IMG/VR virus record: IMGVR_UViG_3300035670_000055
Coordinates: 1 to 64,000 of that record
Source of the DNA: a virus
Strand: one strand, 5' to 3'
Length of the DNA stretch: 64,000 bases
Shown here: positions 9,601 through 19,037 of the stretch, piece after piece
Numbering within the stretch: the first letter of the stretch is position 1
Layout: each line of letters begins with the position of its first letter
Notes under the pieces: generated by a model
Told to the model about the DNA's origin: nothing
What the model saw: the letters and a program-made list of their open reading frames with translations, nothing else
Database searches by the model: none
Position numbers and translations under genes: made by a program

Positions 9601-12028
9601 TCAAAAAATTATAGGAATAGATAACTCTGTAGATACCGTCTTTGGAGGAGATACATTCATTAGTAGATTTACTTTTAAAACAAAACTTCCTTTTTTCTTA
9701 GACAATAGGGTAGGAGCATCTGACGATTCTGATATTTATTATGATGAAATAGGAAACGTAGCTTATCCAAAATATTGGCATTCAGCAAGATCTGTTACAA
9801 AAAGTTACTTTTTGTCTAAAACAAAGGTACTTCCAAATATAATTTCTTATAAGGCGCATAACTTTGATTGCCCAAATAATCAAGGTACAGAGTCCTCTGG
9901 GTCAGTTGAAGGAACATTAACTGGTAATCCTAATAGAATGTATTATGATGGATATTTTTATTTATTTGCCTACGGTATTCCTAGTTTCTATTGTGAAAGT
10001 TCTTATAATGTAGATCTAAGACAGGCTTTTAACAGTAAAGAAGGTGACTTTTATCCTCATGTTAGTAAAGGAATTCCTGATGATTGGTTACAAGAAACAA
10101 ATGTTACAATAAATCAAGATAATACCTATTATTATAACACGACTTATTCTAAACAAAATAAAGAGAATACATTTACACATCTTCCTGTAGATTGGGAATC
10201 TGAAAGTTATACTAATTATCCATTTAGAGCAATTTATTCTGATTCTCAAAATACAAGTGCTGATGCAATCACTAATAATTGGTTAACTTATAGAGCATTA
10301 TCTTATTATGATTTTCCAAAAAGTTATGGAAAACTAATAAGTTTAGATGGTATACAGAATAGAGCAATTCTTGCTAGATTTGAAAACAAGAGCTTGTTAT
10401 ATAATAACTTATTAACTATTGATACAAGCAATCCACAATCTGCATATGTAGGAAATCCTAATATGTTTAGTGCTCCTCCGATAGACTTTGCAGAAACAGA
10501 TTTAGGTTATGTAGGTTCACAACATAAATTTCTATTAAAAATACCAGAAGGACAAGTAACAATAGATGCAAAAAGAGGACAAGTATTTATTATATCTGGA
10601 ACTTCTGTAACAGATATATCTGGATTTGGGTCTGGAATGAATAGATTCTTAACAGACAATTTAGATTTTGAAATATTAAAATATTTTCCAGATATAAATA
10701 TAGATAACCACTTTAAAGATTTTGGACTACATGGTGTATATGACTCTAAATTTGATAGAATAATAATAACAAAATTAGACTATATTCCATTAAGTAATGA
10801 GATTAAGTATAATAATAATAAAAAATATTTTTATATAAATGAAAATGTAGGAAATATTACTGTAGAAAAAATAATAGATGTAAAAAATAATTCATACTTT
10901 TGTAATAGGTCATGGACATTATCTTATTCAATAAATTTAAGAAAATGGATTTCTTTTCACAGTTATATTCCTAATTTTTATATAGCAGAGAACAATTTCT
11001 TTTACTCTGGAATAAATGGAGAATCAAGTGATTTTGAAGCCATTGCTGGAGAGGTAATTCCTATACCAACTACTACAACTACAACTACTAATTTTATTCC
11101 TCCATTTACAACCACAACAACTACAACTAGAGCATTAGATTGTAGATTAGAAGGAGAAGTAAGAATTACAGATTGTGAATTTAACGGAACAGCAATTATT
11201 ACTGTACCTCCAGATGTTCCTACTTGTCAAAGACCAGAAGGATTAGTTTATTCTTATTTTGTTACAGGATATACAACAACAGATCCTGTTACAGATGTAA
11301 CTTCTACAGGAAGTTCAATAGATGCTAGTAATGCTGCTGAATATTTAAACTCTCTTTCTGAAGGTACTACAGGAGTTAGTACTAAATTATTATTAGTAAC
11401 AATAGAAGGACTTAATGTAGGAGATAGTGTTTATTTATATAATGGTTCTGAAGACTGTACAACTATTCCTGACGGATGGTATTTTACAGAAGAAACAGCA
11501 TATAATCAGTACGTATTTAGAGTGGTGTCTGGAAGAATAACAGAAATATATAATTATATTCCTGTCACTACTACAACAACTACAACTATACCTATTACAA
11601 CTACAACTACAACAATAGTGTTAGATTGTACAATTGAAGGAACAGGAGTTATAATTACACCATCTACAACCACTACCACTACTACTACTACTATTGGAGA
11701 TAATTTATTATTTAAATTAATAAATCCGTTAAATAATCCTGCAGATGGTTACATAAGTAAAAATGATTATGAAGGAGGTCCTTATCTTACAATAAATACA
11801 TCAGGTATGTTAAATGGCGTTCTTAATACTGGGGATACATTTGCTGCAGTATTTAAAAATAATTCAACAACAGAAATTAGACAAGTTAGATATTTATATG
11901 AATCTTCAATTAGAGGAGTATTAAATGATACAACTTCATATGTAAATGTGAACGTTGGTGTAACTACTACAACTTTTACAAAAATAGATGGAGAAACTAT
12001 AACAATAACTTTAGAAGTTTTAAATTAA
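6617..12028 (+). CDS. Giant tail-nozzle (muzzle-like) protein with poly-Thr-linked C-terminal domains, 1803 aa
   Basis: The N-terminus (NYNFANGGLNLDQTPNQI) and the long beta-rich body fit the P22 gp10/T7 gp12-type nozzle proteins, called muzzle in crAss001. These close the short tail and hold the cargo. After residue about 1480 the character changes: small domains are strung on threonine linkers (residues 1485-1491, 1498-1504, 1651-1657, about 1661-1666 and about 1684-1692). Two of the linkers are followed by the repeated phrase LDC(R/T)(L/I)EG. The linked modules are probably exposed and may bind cell-surface glycans. It follows the neck genes and precedes a second tail protein. The nozzle identity is inferred from size, position and fold character. 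Confidence 0.7.
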   Translation: MAEQDSQNNITLNYNFANGGLNLDQTPNQIQKGVLTYALNATVESFDYNSINYQNEQGNDFCLNFPEGYVLIGKYFISEQNKHVFMLVNPDSQNSEIGYMESNNCKYNTIVNAKCLNFDINYPIHKIVHKISKEGTEIYWTDSKNSRRYLNIDAFPKKIKEGSSLCNPEYTEELDCNKIKVQPDFKIPTLEIKEIIGGGNIISGTYQFAIQYCDSIGSPYTSYYSITNPTPIADPTITTQNFNYSVGKSIVVEVDNLDTSGQAQYFNLAVIKTINAISSVELVGTYYIDNINKKITYTGQQVDNIRLTINDIFEKFPLYDVADDVTAAQDVLIWKGLTSIDRMNYQSIANKIKLQWESWRIPATENYSDEYNATNLRGYLRDEVYPFEITFLLKNGKQTDSFHIPGRKLTPSEELLPSINIDNEDSIINTSSSPYWETYNTATIISTHPNYQPTEDYKGPYQYGEFAYWESSETYPCNSEVWGDLAGKPIRHHKFPDVNISPIFESKTFIVSSSIQMGNCAVFPIGVKIDNSQIETLINTSNLTTEQKADIVGWKIVRGDRGTNKSIVAKGILRNVNSYERAGQTYLYPNYPYNDLSEDPFLNSNNNAFSDICEEFNINVTQLDNEGKAIIRYNDCNTNKETTTTLTSLGDVKFCSIGKPTIDSPAKAEIGTTSYEVWRVSVGDQGCAVGWVDPINGYTREWLTGVWLGSGESKVIHVVIGSGEPDRVDGRGRLYKEKLETVYGSGNCSISASQGTSNIEQLSHRQVFNSPETSFGQPFLGNVLKLESVIFGGGKAHFVEVKNNAKYKLLTQEIQIDALLSANELGHITNPFDASAFFAAYQGYIEIYLRSISRKNFAYSYNSIAEYNYSKPIPNGVGVKQRLLDIKRYIIPGVQSIGDDYNINNYQRETSVFLKTDVTKDPLPLPNKTNSIINAVTGKSIIEDKSRHTISELGICSTPDIEKDITTLSYYASIKNIYSGQWGQMYSYDTIDTGYQKIIGIDNSVDTVFGGDTFISRFTFKTKLPFFLDNRVGASDDSDIYYDEIGNVAYPKYWHSARSVTKSYFLSKTKVLPNIISYKAHNFDCPNNQGTESSGSVEGTLTGNPNRMYYDGYFYLFAYGIPSFYCESSYNVDLRQAFNSKEGDFYPHVSKGIPDDWLQETNVTINQDNTYYYNTTYSKQNKENTFTHLPVDWESESYTNYPFRAIYSDSQNTSADAITNNWLTYRALSYYDFPKSYGKLISLDGIQNRAILARFENKSLLYNNLLTIDTSNPQSAYVGNPNMFSAPPIDFAETDLGYVGSQHKFLLKIPEGQVTIDAKRGQVFIISGTSVTDISGFGSGMNRFLTDNLDFEILKYFPDINIDNHFKDFGLHGVYDSKFDRIIITKLDYIPLSNEIKYNNNKKYFYINENVGNITVEKIIDVKNNSYFCNRSWTLSYSINLRKWISFHSYIPNFYIAENNFFYSGINGESSDFEAIAGEVIPIPTTTTTTTNFIPPFTTTTTTTRALDCRLEGEVRITDCEFNGTAIITVPPDVPTCQRPEGLVYSYFVTGYTTTDPVTDVTSTGSSIDASNAAEYLNSLSEGTTGVSTKLLLVTIEGLNVGDSVYLYNGSEDCTTIPDGWYFTEETAYNQYVFRVVSGRITEIYNYIPVTTTTTTTIPITTTTTTIVLDCTIEGTGVIITPSTTTTTTTTTIGDNLLFKLINPLNNPADGYISKNDYEGGPYLTINTSGMLNGVLNTGDTFAAVFKNNSTTEIRQVRYLYESSIRGVLNDTTSYVNVNVGVTTTTFTKIDGETITITLEVLN
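11069..11692 (+). repeat. Threonine-codon tracts in the tail-nozzle gene
   Basis: Runs of six to nine Thr codons begin at 11069, 11108, 11567, about 11597 and 11666. ACA, ACT and ACC are mixed irregularly, so selection seems to act on the amino-acid run rather than on a perfect trinucleotide repeat. Identical short stretches could still allow slippage or recombination that changes the number of linked domains. Confidence 0.85.
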
Positions 12029-12038
12029 TATAATTAAA

Positions 12039-12902
12039 ATGTCAAAAACTGTAATAGTAAAATTAACAAAATCTGGTGCTAATATAGGTCCATTTAAAAT
12101 TAGTGATGAGTATGGAACTATATTAGAACAAGATATTTCAAAAGATAGACTTATTAATGGTATAGGATATACTGTTAATGATGATGTATCTGTAATTAGC
12201 CTTGAGTCTACAGGAGATATTAAACTGATAAAAACAATTCCTGTTGGTGAAATTAGTTCTTTGGATTTAATAAATAATTACACAGAAATATCAACTGGTC
12301 AAGTCTGGAAACATTTATTAAATACAACAAAGTATAATAATTATTATGGAAAAATACATCCTTACATAGTTGAATATCCATTTATATATCAGTATCAGGA
12401 TGAAATACTACAAAATGTACAAGACTATAGTAAAGTGTATAAACATATAAAAGAACCATTTAATTCGTTTACTGACTTTGAAAAAGTAGAAGTAAATAAT
12501 GAATGGTTTAATAAAGCAATTCTTTATAATGGACAACAAAGTTCTGGAATATTAAATCTTATTCCTAAACCTATAAATAATTTAAAAAAATACGTAAGCT
12601 ATCCAAAATTCAATTTAGATAGTAAGTCTATTCTTTATACTAAAAGTGATAATCTATATCAATATAATACATTCTGGTCTGTAGTAAAAAATACTTCTGA
12701 ACCATTGTTTATTAAGTCATGTGAAAACTTATCTATAGATAAAGAAGTGAATCAAAGTAATATGGATTATAGTAGTAGAAGTTTTAAAAAAGAACCTCTT
12801 AGAGCAAAGTATTTAAAAATAAGACATATAAAAGATGATAGTGATGATACACATATTGTATCTCAATTCATTATAGGAACTACACAAAAATCATATAAGT
12901 AA
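12039..12902 (+). CDS. Tail structural protein with N-terminal beta module, 287 aa
   Basis: The first 85 residues (TKSGANIGPFKISDEYG, then SLESTGDIKLIK) are a small beta module related in pattern to the one opening the protein at 2553. The rest is Tyr/Asn-rich and includes KAILYNGQQSSGILNL and YTKSDNLYQYNTFWSVVK. From memory such phrases occur in crAss-like tail nozzle or tail-hub proteins. The stop overlaps the next start by one base (TAATG). Probably a partner of the 1803-aa protein in the tail. Confidence 0.65.
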   Translation: MSKTVIVKLTKSGANIGPFKISDEYGTILEQDISKDRLINGIGYTVNDDVSVISLESTGDIKLIKTIPVGEISSLDLINNYTEISTGQVWKHLLNTTKYNNYYGKIHPYIVEYPFIYQYQDEILQNVQDYSKVYKHIKEPFNSFTDFEKVEVNNEWFNKAILYNGQQSSGILNLIPKPINNLKKYVSYPKFNLDSKSILYTKSDNLYQYNTFWSVVKNTSEPLFIKSCENLSIDKEVNQSNMDYSSRSFKKEPLRAKYLKIRHIKDDSDDTHIVSQFIIGTTQKSYK

Positions 12903-15754
12903 TGGGAAGAAAGTGGTTAGATAATTACGGACAAGAAGATAATTATAATGATTCTAAAATATCAATTCCTCCAGGATTTGTAGGACAAGGATATGATGTA
13001 TCTGGAAGAAATTATTCTTCTGCATGGGGAGGACAATTTCAAGAAGGTGGTAATTTAGAACCTAAATGGGAATACTCAGAAACAAATGGAACTTTACTCC
13101 CACAAAATAATTTAAAAACTTCAGAAATAAATTATTTAAACGAATGGTTAAATTCTCCAATGGCTAAAAAAATAGCAAATAAAAGACAAGGAGTATCAGG
13201 ATTAGAAAATTTAAATATTAGATTAGAAAGAATAAATGATAAAAACTTAGAAATATCCACAGCAGAAGATTTAATGAAATCAAACAATTCTTATACAAAA
13301 AAGAAAGGAGATAGGTTTAATAATAAAAATCTACAAGGAATTACTTTTATGAATCCTTCTATGAAATATGGAAATATTGTAACTAGAAAAATGGCTCCTG
13401 AGAATGTTATTTTACATGAAGGAGCACATCAATCTACTGCTGGTAATTCTTTATTATTAAAAAATGATGTGGAAGATATTCTTTCTAGAGTTAAAGATGA
13501 TACAGGAAGTTATTTAAGTAATCCTACAGAAGTACATGCCAGATTAAATGTTCTCAGGAAAGAATTAAAAGATAGTGGTGTAGTAGATCCTTTCAAAACA
13601 CCTGTCAGTAAAGAACATCTAAATAAATTTTTAAATAGATATAAAAACCCAGGTGAAAAATCTGATAAACCTCTAATTGAAGCTAATTCAGGAGAATTGT
13701 TAAATATTCTAAACTCACAAGATGATGCTGTCTGGTTATTGAATAATATTGTAAGTAATCAAAATAATAATTTAATTCCTATAGCTCAAAATGGAAGAAA
13801 CTTAAAAAGGTTATTAAATGATAATATTAAATCTGATTCAAATATCAATTTAAATTATACAAAAAGAAAAAATATTGACCCTGGAAGAGAAATAAAAAAA
13901 AATAATAATATAGTTGAAGGTATTCAAAATAAATATAATGTTTCTAGGAATAAGGCATTAGAAATAAAGCAGAAATTAGAAACACAAAAGTATATAAATA
14001 AAAAAATAGATAATCCTTATGAAATAAAACCTGGTGAAGACCAATCTTTTTTATCAAAATCTTGGGAAGTATTAACAAACCCTGCTACTGCGGCTAGTTA
14101 TTGGTTAAACGATCAAAGAATACCTGATCGTTTTAGTAAAGGAGAAAGAAATAACTTAGATATTGCAACAGATTTATTCAATCCTTTTGGTATAGTTGAT
14201 TCTGCAAAAAATGCAGTAAAAGAAACAATCAGTATTCCTAAAAATTTATATAATAGCGAATATGGGGAAGCAGGAAGTAATTTTTTAAATGCAGGATTAA
14301 ATACGTTGTCTGTGGTACCTGCTTTAAGAGAATTAAAAGGAGTAAAAGTTCCTAAAATAAATACTTCTATAAATTCTTCAAGTGTAAATAAAGCAGGTCT
14401 ATCAAATTCTTTAAATTTAATTGATAATAATTTATTTAATAATTTTAATAATAAAGCAAATGAATATATTTCAGGAGTTAACGAAGGTATAGTAGAATCT
14501 AGTTTAACAGGATTAAAAAAACTAGGTTTAATTAATAAAAATATTAATAGTAGAGAGTTATCAGAGATTTTTCCAATTACTAAATCTCAAAAAGAAATTT
14601 CTAATTTCTTACAAGATGAAGAATTTAAAAGAGCTACTAAATTTTATAAAGATTATGTATATAATAATAATGGAAAAATGAGACCTGTTATATATAATAA
14701 AATGAAAAAGATATTTCCTGAGATAGATGAGACTGAGAATAATTTACATATTGATCATTCTAGAAATCCCTTTAATACTACAAGAGATATATTAATTAAT
14801 ACATCATCTTCAAGTATTAATAATTCTAAGTTACCTAAGTATATAAAAAATTATTTAATTGAAAATCGTGGTAAAATTAATGGAGTAAACTTTTCGGATG
14901 ATGTAAGTTTAACGATTAGGAATAAAGGATGGTTTAATGTTCATCCAAAAAACATTGGAGAAACAGCTGTTCATGAGGGAGGTCATTCTATTCAAAATTT
15001 TGGCAGGGAGATTGGCGATACTGATTACATAACTGAGCCTTGGTCGTCAGTACTTACTAAATATGATCCTGATTTCGATTATCATACTTCAAATCCAAAT
15101 ACCGGTATCGGAATACAATTTAAAAATAGTTTAGTTGAGCCTAGTAAAACAGATCGGTATCAGACTTGGAAGTCTTCTCCTAATGAACTTCATTCAGAAT
15201 TAATAGCTGCTAAATATAATTTTTACAAAAAACAATTAAAAGAAGGATTGACTTCTGAGGAAGCTATGGAAACAGTATTAAATCCTACAGATAAAGATTT
15301 TCAATGGCTTATTAAAAATAAAAATTTAAATAAACATTTTAAGAAAAATGTGTCTGAAGAAGAAAAATTAAAATTATTAAGAATATTTCCTGCTATGGCA
15401 GTACCGATTACTGGATCATATATATTATCGCAACAAAAAAATGGTGGAATAATAAAAGACAATGATGGTTATTGGAATCCTAAAAATTGGGGAAAAGTTG
15501 TTGAAATAGATTCTAATGATATTACAATGAAAGGAGTAGATCAACCTTTACTAGGAATATCAGATGAAGGAGATGTTCAATATATGGAACCAAATAAAGA
15601 TTATAAATTTAAAGGAAAAAAAGTAAGAGAGTTTCCTATAGCAAGAAATGGAATAAATAATTTAGATGAAAATTCCTTGCAACAATTAGATCAATTAACT
15701 AACTTTACAAATTACAATAAGCTATCTAATGGAGGATGGCTAGACAAAGTTTAA
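12902..15754 (+). CDS. Virion protein with two zincin-type HExxH domains, 950 aa
   Basis: Two zinc-protease signatures are visible: H172-E-G-A-H176 and H691-E-G-G-H695. Each is followed downstream by a similar phrase that could supply the third zinc ligand (NPTEVHARL around E210, SPNELHSEL around E762). The two halves may thus be copies of one metallopeptidase fold. Between them lie a low-complexity Asn/Lys region and a segment (residues about 380-470) rich in Asn-Pro-Phe-Gly type turns. The C-terminus resembles other crAss-like virion proteins. The context is the tail and cargo cluster. It may cleave virion proteins, the cell-wall peptide or host proteins; the substrate is unknown. Confidence 0.7.
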   Translation: MGRKWLDNYGQEDNYNDSKISIPPGFVGQGYDVSGRNYSSAWGGQFQEGGNLEPKWEYSETNGTLLPQNNLKTSEINYLNEWLNSPMAKKIANKRQGVSGLENLNIRLERINDKNLEISTAEDLMKSNNSYTKKKGDRFNNKNLQGITFMNPSMKYGNIVTRKMAPENVILHEGAHQSTAGNSLLLKNDVEDILSRVKDDTGSYLSNPTEVHARLNVLRKELKDSGVVDPFKTPVSKEHLNKFLNRYKNPGEKSDKPLIEANSGELLNILNSQDDAVWLLNNIVSNQNNNLIPIAQNGRNLKRLLNDNIKSDSNINLNYTKRKNIDPGREIKKNNNIVEGIQNKYNVSRNKALEIKQKLETQKYINKKIDNPYEIKPGEDQSFLSKSWEVLTNPATAASYWLNDQRIPDRFSKGERNNLDIATDLFNPFGIVDSAKNAVKETISIPKNLYNSEYGEAGSNFLNAGLNTLSVVPALRELKGVKVPKINTSINSSSVNKAGLSNSLNLIDNNLFNNFNNKANEYISGVNEGIVESSLTGLKKLGLINKNINSRELSEIFPITKSQKEISNFLQDEEFKRATKFYKDYVYNNNGKMRPVIYNKMKKIFPEIDETENNLHIDHSRNPFNTTRDILINTSSSSINNSKLPKYIKNYLIENRGKINGVNFSDDVSLTIRNKGWFNVHPKNIGETAVHEGGHSIQNFGREIGDTDYITEPWSSVLTKYDPDFDYHTSNPNTGIGIQFKNSLVEPSKTDRYQTWKSSPNELHSELIAAKYNFYKKQLKEGLTSEEAMETVLNPTDKDFQWLIKNKNLNKHFKKNVSEEEKLKLLRIFPAMAVPITGSYILSQQKNGGIIKDNDGYWNPKNWGKVVEIDSNDITMKGVDQPLLGISDEGDVQYMEPNKDYKFKGKKVREFPIARNGINNLDENSLQQLDQLTNFTNYNKLSNGGWLDKV

Positions 15755-15757
15755 TAT

Positions 15758-18700
15758 ATGAAAGCACAATTTCTTAAAATAGCTGGTGTAAAATCAGAGC
15801 GTGAGTTTTATCAAAGATTCCCAACAGAAGAATCATTCTTTAAAGCTTTTCCTGAAGCTCTTAAATCTGCACAAATGGGAACTAATGTTCCTGGTATAGT
15901 AGATGGAATTGGAATGGGAATGGCTGGTATTGAAAGTACAGGCAATATGTTTGAAGAATTAACTCCAATAAATAATCCTTTTTCTACACAATCTATTGTA
16001 AATAACATGGCAAATAAGTTACCAGTTAACACTTCTTCTATTCCTTCTATTGGTAATGATGTTTCTGGGTTAGATAAAGTAGGTTCTCAACTTCCAGGAC
16101 TTGCTGGCTCTGTAATAAAAGGAATTTCACAAATAAAAGCCCAAAAACAAAAATTAAAAAAAGCAAAACAAACAAATCAACTTTCTGAAATGTACAAAAC
16201 GTTATCTGGAATTAGAGAACAGCAACCAGAAAGAAGGTATGTAAGACCAGAAGATTCTTTAATAAATTCAGATCAATTATATCCATCCACAGGAGTTGGA
16301 ACTAATGTTCTTGCTAAGAATGGTAAAAATATAGATTCATATCAATTTGGTGGAGAATTATCTAGCATATTTTCAAAAGGAGGATTGGAAAATATAGCTA
16401 ATTCTGGAATTGTAGACAAAGGAATGTCTGCATTGTTTCCTGATATGGATGATAGTGGGGGTGCAACTATAGGTGGAGCAATAGGTGAAGCAGCAGGAAA
16501 CTTCATACCTATACCTGTAGTAGGACCAATGATTGGTAAAACTGTAGGTAAAATTGCAGGAACTCTGTTAGATACAACTGGTAAAAAGATAAAAAAATAT
16601 AATAAAGATACAGAAAATAATCTTACAACCATGATGGTTAACAATGGAGCAACAGGAATGCATCAAACAAATTATTCATATATGGAAGATGGAGGATTAA
16701 TTCCATTAATGGAAGAAGGTGGAGAATTACAAACTCATTGGGGAGGACATGCTGAAACAGTTTCTCAAAATCCTTATTTAGAAGATGGTGGAGAAACAAT
16801 AATGTTTAGAGGCAATTCACATAATGAAGCTGATAATGATGGAAATACAGGAATAGGAATAACTTATGGAAACAGTCCTGTAGAAGTTGAAAGAGGAGAA
16901 CCAGCAACAAAAATAAATGATGAATTAGTTGTATATGGAAATCTTCAAATACCAAATCAATATGTAGAGTTATTTGGAGATGATAAAGCAAAAGGTAAAA
17001 AGTTTAAAAATTACATAAAAGAAATTTCTAAAGATGAAGAAAAACAAAATAAACTTTTAGAAAAGTCTATGATGCAATTAGATGAATTAAACCCTGCAGA
17101 TCCATTTGATAAATTAAAATTTAATTCTTTAAAATCAAATGTATTAGGAGCAAATACTAAATTAAAAGACATTGCTGAAAAGAAAAAAATTGCTGCTAAT
17201 TTACAAGAAGCAATTAATACAACAGCAGAAGAATATGGAGTAGAAGCAGATGCTCTCGCTAAAGGAAAATTAAAACCTATTTCTAATTCAAATATGAATA
17301 TTGCAAAAGATGGTATTACTAAGAAAAAAAATAATTCTAATGAAGGTAATGTACACCAAAACCTTAATCAACTAACGCAGATATTAGCAAATAAAGGAAT
17401 TGATTTTAACATAACCAGTGGATATAGAAAAGGAGAAAAAACAGCACAAGGTAGAAATTCTAGACATGCTACTGGAGAAGCATTAGATATTACATTTCCT
17501 AAATTAGGTAAAGAAGCATATAATAAAATGATAAATGATCCAGATATTGCAAAATTTGTGTATGATAATGGGTTAACCGTAATTGATGAATATGATCCTA
17601 ATAATCTGTCTCAAACAAAAGGTAGTGGTGGACATCTTCATTTTGGATTTGACAAAAGGACTAAACTCTCTGATAAATTTAGAAAAGAATATATTAGTAA
17701 ATATCCTTCTACTACAACTACAGAGACTACAAATCCTGAATATTTAATTAAAGGGAATCAAAAAGGAGCAATTGATTATAATGATAGAAAAACAACTTCT
17801 AATGACATCTGGAAAGGAGATAATTATAAAAACGTATGGATACCAAAAGTTAATTCAGCAATAAGTAATCCAGAAATAGCAGATAAATTAATTTTACAAA
17901 TTGAAAATTATTCTGGACAAGACGCAGATGATGTAAAATATCAATTATCAAAAGCTAAAACAAAAGAAGAAAAATTAAAAATAATTAATAATTTAGCAAC
18001 AGATGAGCTGTTAGGACCATTTCATAGATTGGTAAATGATTCTATTGATATGGCTTCATCTCCAAATAATAATGAATTTGCAAAAGGAATAGAGCTTCCA
18101 GAAACAGTTATAACAAAAAAGAAAACATCAGGAATTCCTAAGGAAACACCAAAGAAAGATAGTAAATTATTAAATGTACTTTCATCAGCAATGCCTTATA
18201 TCAGACCTTCTGATGCAGAACCATTAGATTATAATCAACTTCTTGGAGAAATGTATGCTTTGGGAAATAATCAATTAGAACCTGTACAAGCACAATCATA
18301 CCAACCACAATTAAGAAATCCTTATGATATTTCCTTACAGGATATATTAAATGAAAATCAGGCTGATTATAGATCACAACAAAGAATGATTGGGAATAAC
18401 CCTGCTGCACAAGCAATGTTAAATGCTCAAAAATATGCAGCTAATCAAAAAGTATTAGGAGAACAATTTAGATTAAATCAGACAAATAAAGACCAAGTAT
18501 ATTCTCAGAATATCAATACATTAAATGATGCTAAGCTTAAAAATTTAGCAATTTATGACCAACAATATGACAGACAGGCTTCTGCTAAAGCTAATACGAA
18601 AGCTATAACACAAGCTGCTTTAAACTCTATATCATCTAAATATTTACAAAATGATGCAGCTAATAAAAAGCTCCAGATATATGAAAATTTGTATGGATAT

Positions 18701-18949
18701 AGATTTGACGACCAAGGAAGAGCAGTTAATTATAATGGTCCTGTTAAATTTAATAGTCCACAAATAACAGATGGACAAGATATTCCTATTTATGATAATA
18801 ATGGAAATATTGTAGGATATAAAAGAATGGGAAATCAACAAACTACAAATAGTGTAAGAACTCTTCCTATAAACCCAGAAAAAACAACGGACACAAAATC
18901 TAAAAAAAGTTTAAATGGTAGTATTGTAAAAGCTATTAAAAATTTGTAA
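15758..18949 (+). CDS. Virion-associated M15 peptidase (VanY-like) structural protein, 1063 aa
   Basis: Residues about 525-650 form a peptidase M15 domain: SRH570ATGEALD577 (the SxHxxGxAxD zinc site) and GGH626LH628FGF. Such enzymes cleave peptide cross-links or stem peptides of peptidoglycan, and on a virion they open the wall for DNA entry. Upstream, residues about 229-265 are Gly/Ala/Ile/Pro-rich and hydrophobic, suited to contact or cross a membrane. The segment GGELQTHWGGHAE to about residue 400 is a type seen in other Bacteroidetes phage virion proteins. The C-terminal 250 residues are Gln/Asn-rich helices. It follows the two-zincin protein by 3 bases. Confidence 0.85.
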   Translation: MKAQFLKIAGVKSEREFYQRFPTEESFFKAFPEALKSAQMGTNVPGIVDGIGMGMAGIESTGNMFEELTPINNPFSTQSIVNNMANKLPVNTSSIPSIGNDVSGLDKVGSQLPGLAGSVIKGISQIKAQKQKLKKAKQTNQLSEMYKTLSGIREQQPERRYVRPEDSLINSDQLYPSTGVGTNVLAKNGKNIDSYQFGGELSSIFSKGGLENIANSGIVDKGMSALFPDMDDSGGATIGGAIGEAAGNFIPIPVVGPMIGKTVGKIAGTLLDTTGKKIKKYNKDTENNLTTMMVNNGATGMHQTNYSYMEDGGLIPLMEEGGELQTHWGGHAETVSQNPYLEDGGETIMFRGNSHNEADNDGNTGIGITYGNSPVEVERGEPATKINDELVVYGNLQIPNQYVELFGDDKAKGKKFKNYIKEISKDEEKQNKLLEKSMMQLDELNPADPFDKLKFNSLKSNVLGANTKLKDIAEKKKIAANLQEAINTTAEEYGVEADALAKGKLKPISNSNMNIAKDGITKKKNNSNEGNVHQNLNQLTQILANKGIDFNITSGYRKGEKTAQGRNSRHATGEALDITFPKLGKEAYNKMINDPDIAKFVYDNGLTVIDEYDPNNLSQTKGSGGHLHFGFDKRTKLSDKFRKEYISKYPSTTTTETTNPEYLIKGNQKGAIDYNDRKTTSNDIWKGDNYKNVWIPKVNSAISNPEIADKLILQIENYSGQDADDVKYQLSKAKTKEEKLKIINNLATDELLGPFHRLVNDSIDMASSPNNNEFAKGIELPETVITKKKTSGIPKETPKKDSKLLNVLSSAMPYIRPSDAEPLDYNQLLGEMYALGNNQLEPVQAQSYQPQLRNPYDISLQDILNENQADYRSQQRMIGNNPAAQAMLNAQKYAANQKVLGEQFRLNQTNKDQVYSQNINTLNDAKLKNLAIYDQQYDRQASAKANTKAITQAALNSISSKYLQNDAANKKLQIYENLYGYRFDDQGRAVNYNGPVKFNSPQITDGQDIPIYDNNGNIVGYKRMGNQQTTNSVRTLPINPEKTTDTKSKKSLNGSIVKAIKNL

Positions 18950-18990
18950 TAAGTTTAATTACAAAACTTTAACCAATTTAATTATTTTTC

Positions 18991-19022
18991 TTGGACAATA
19001 TTACTTTTTTAAATTATATTTG
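18991..19022 (+). promoter_or_regulatory. Bacteroidetes-type promoter
   Basis: TTG at 18991-18993, a 21-base gap, then TATATTTG at 19015-19022, an exact TAnnTTTG match. It lies in the 88-base gap before the cargo gene at 19038 and would drive the giant-protein genes. Confidence 0.65.
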
Positions 19023-19037
19023 TTAATATATTATATT

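Noticed and set aside
11069-11692. Short repeats that could suggest a CRISPR array or a variable-repeat region
   Set aside because: They are threonine codon runs in frame inside a coding gene; no constant repeat with unique spacers and no reverse transcriptase gene for a diversity-generating element in the window.
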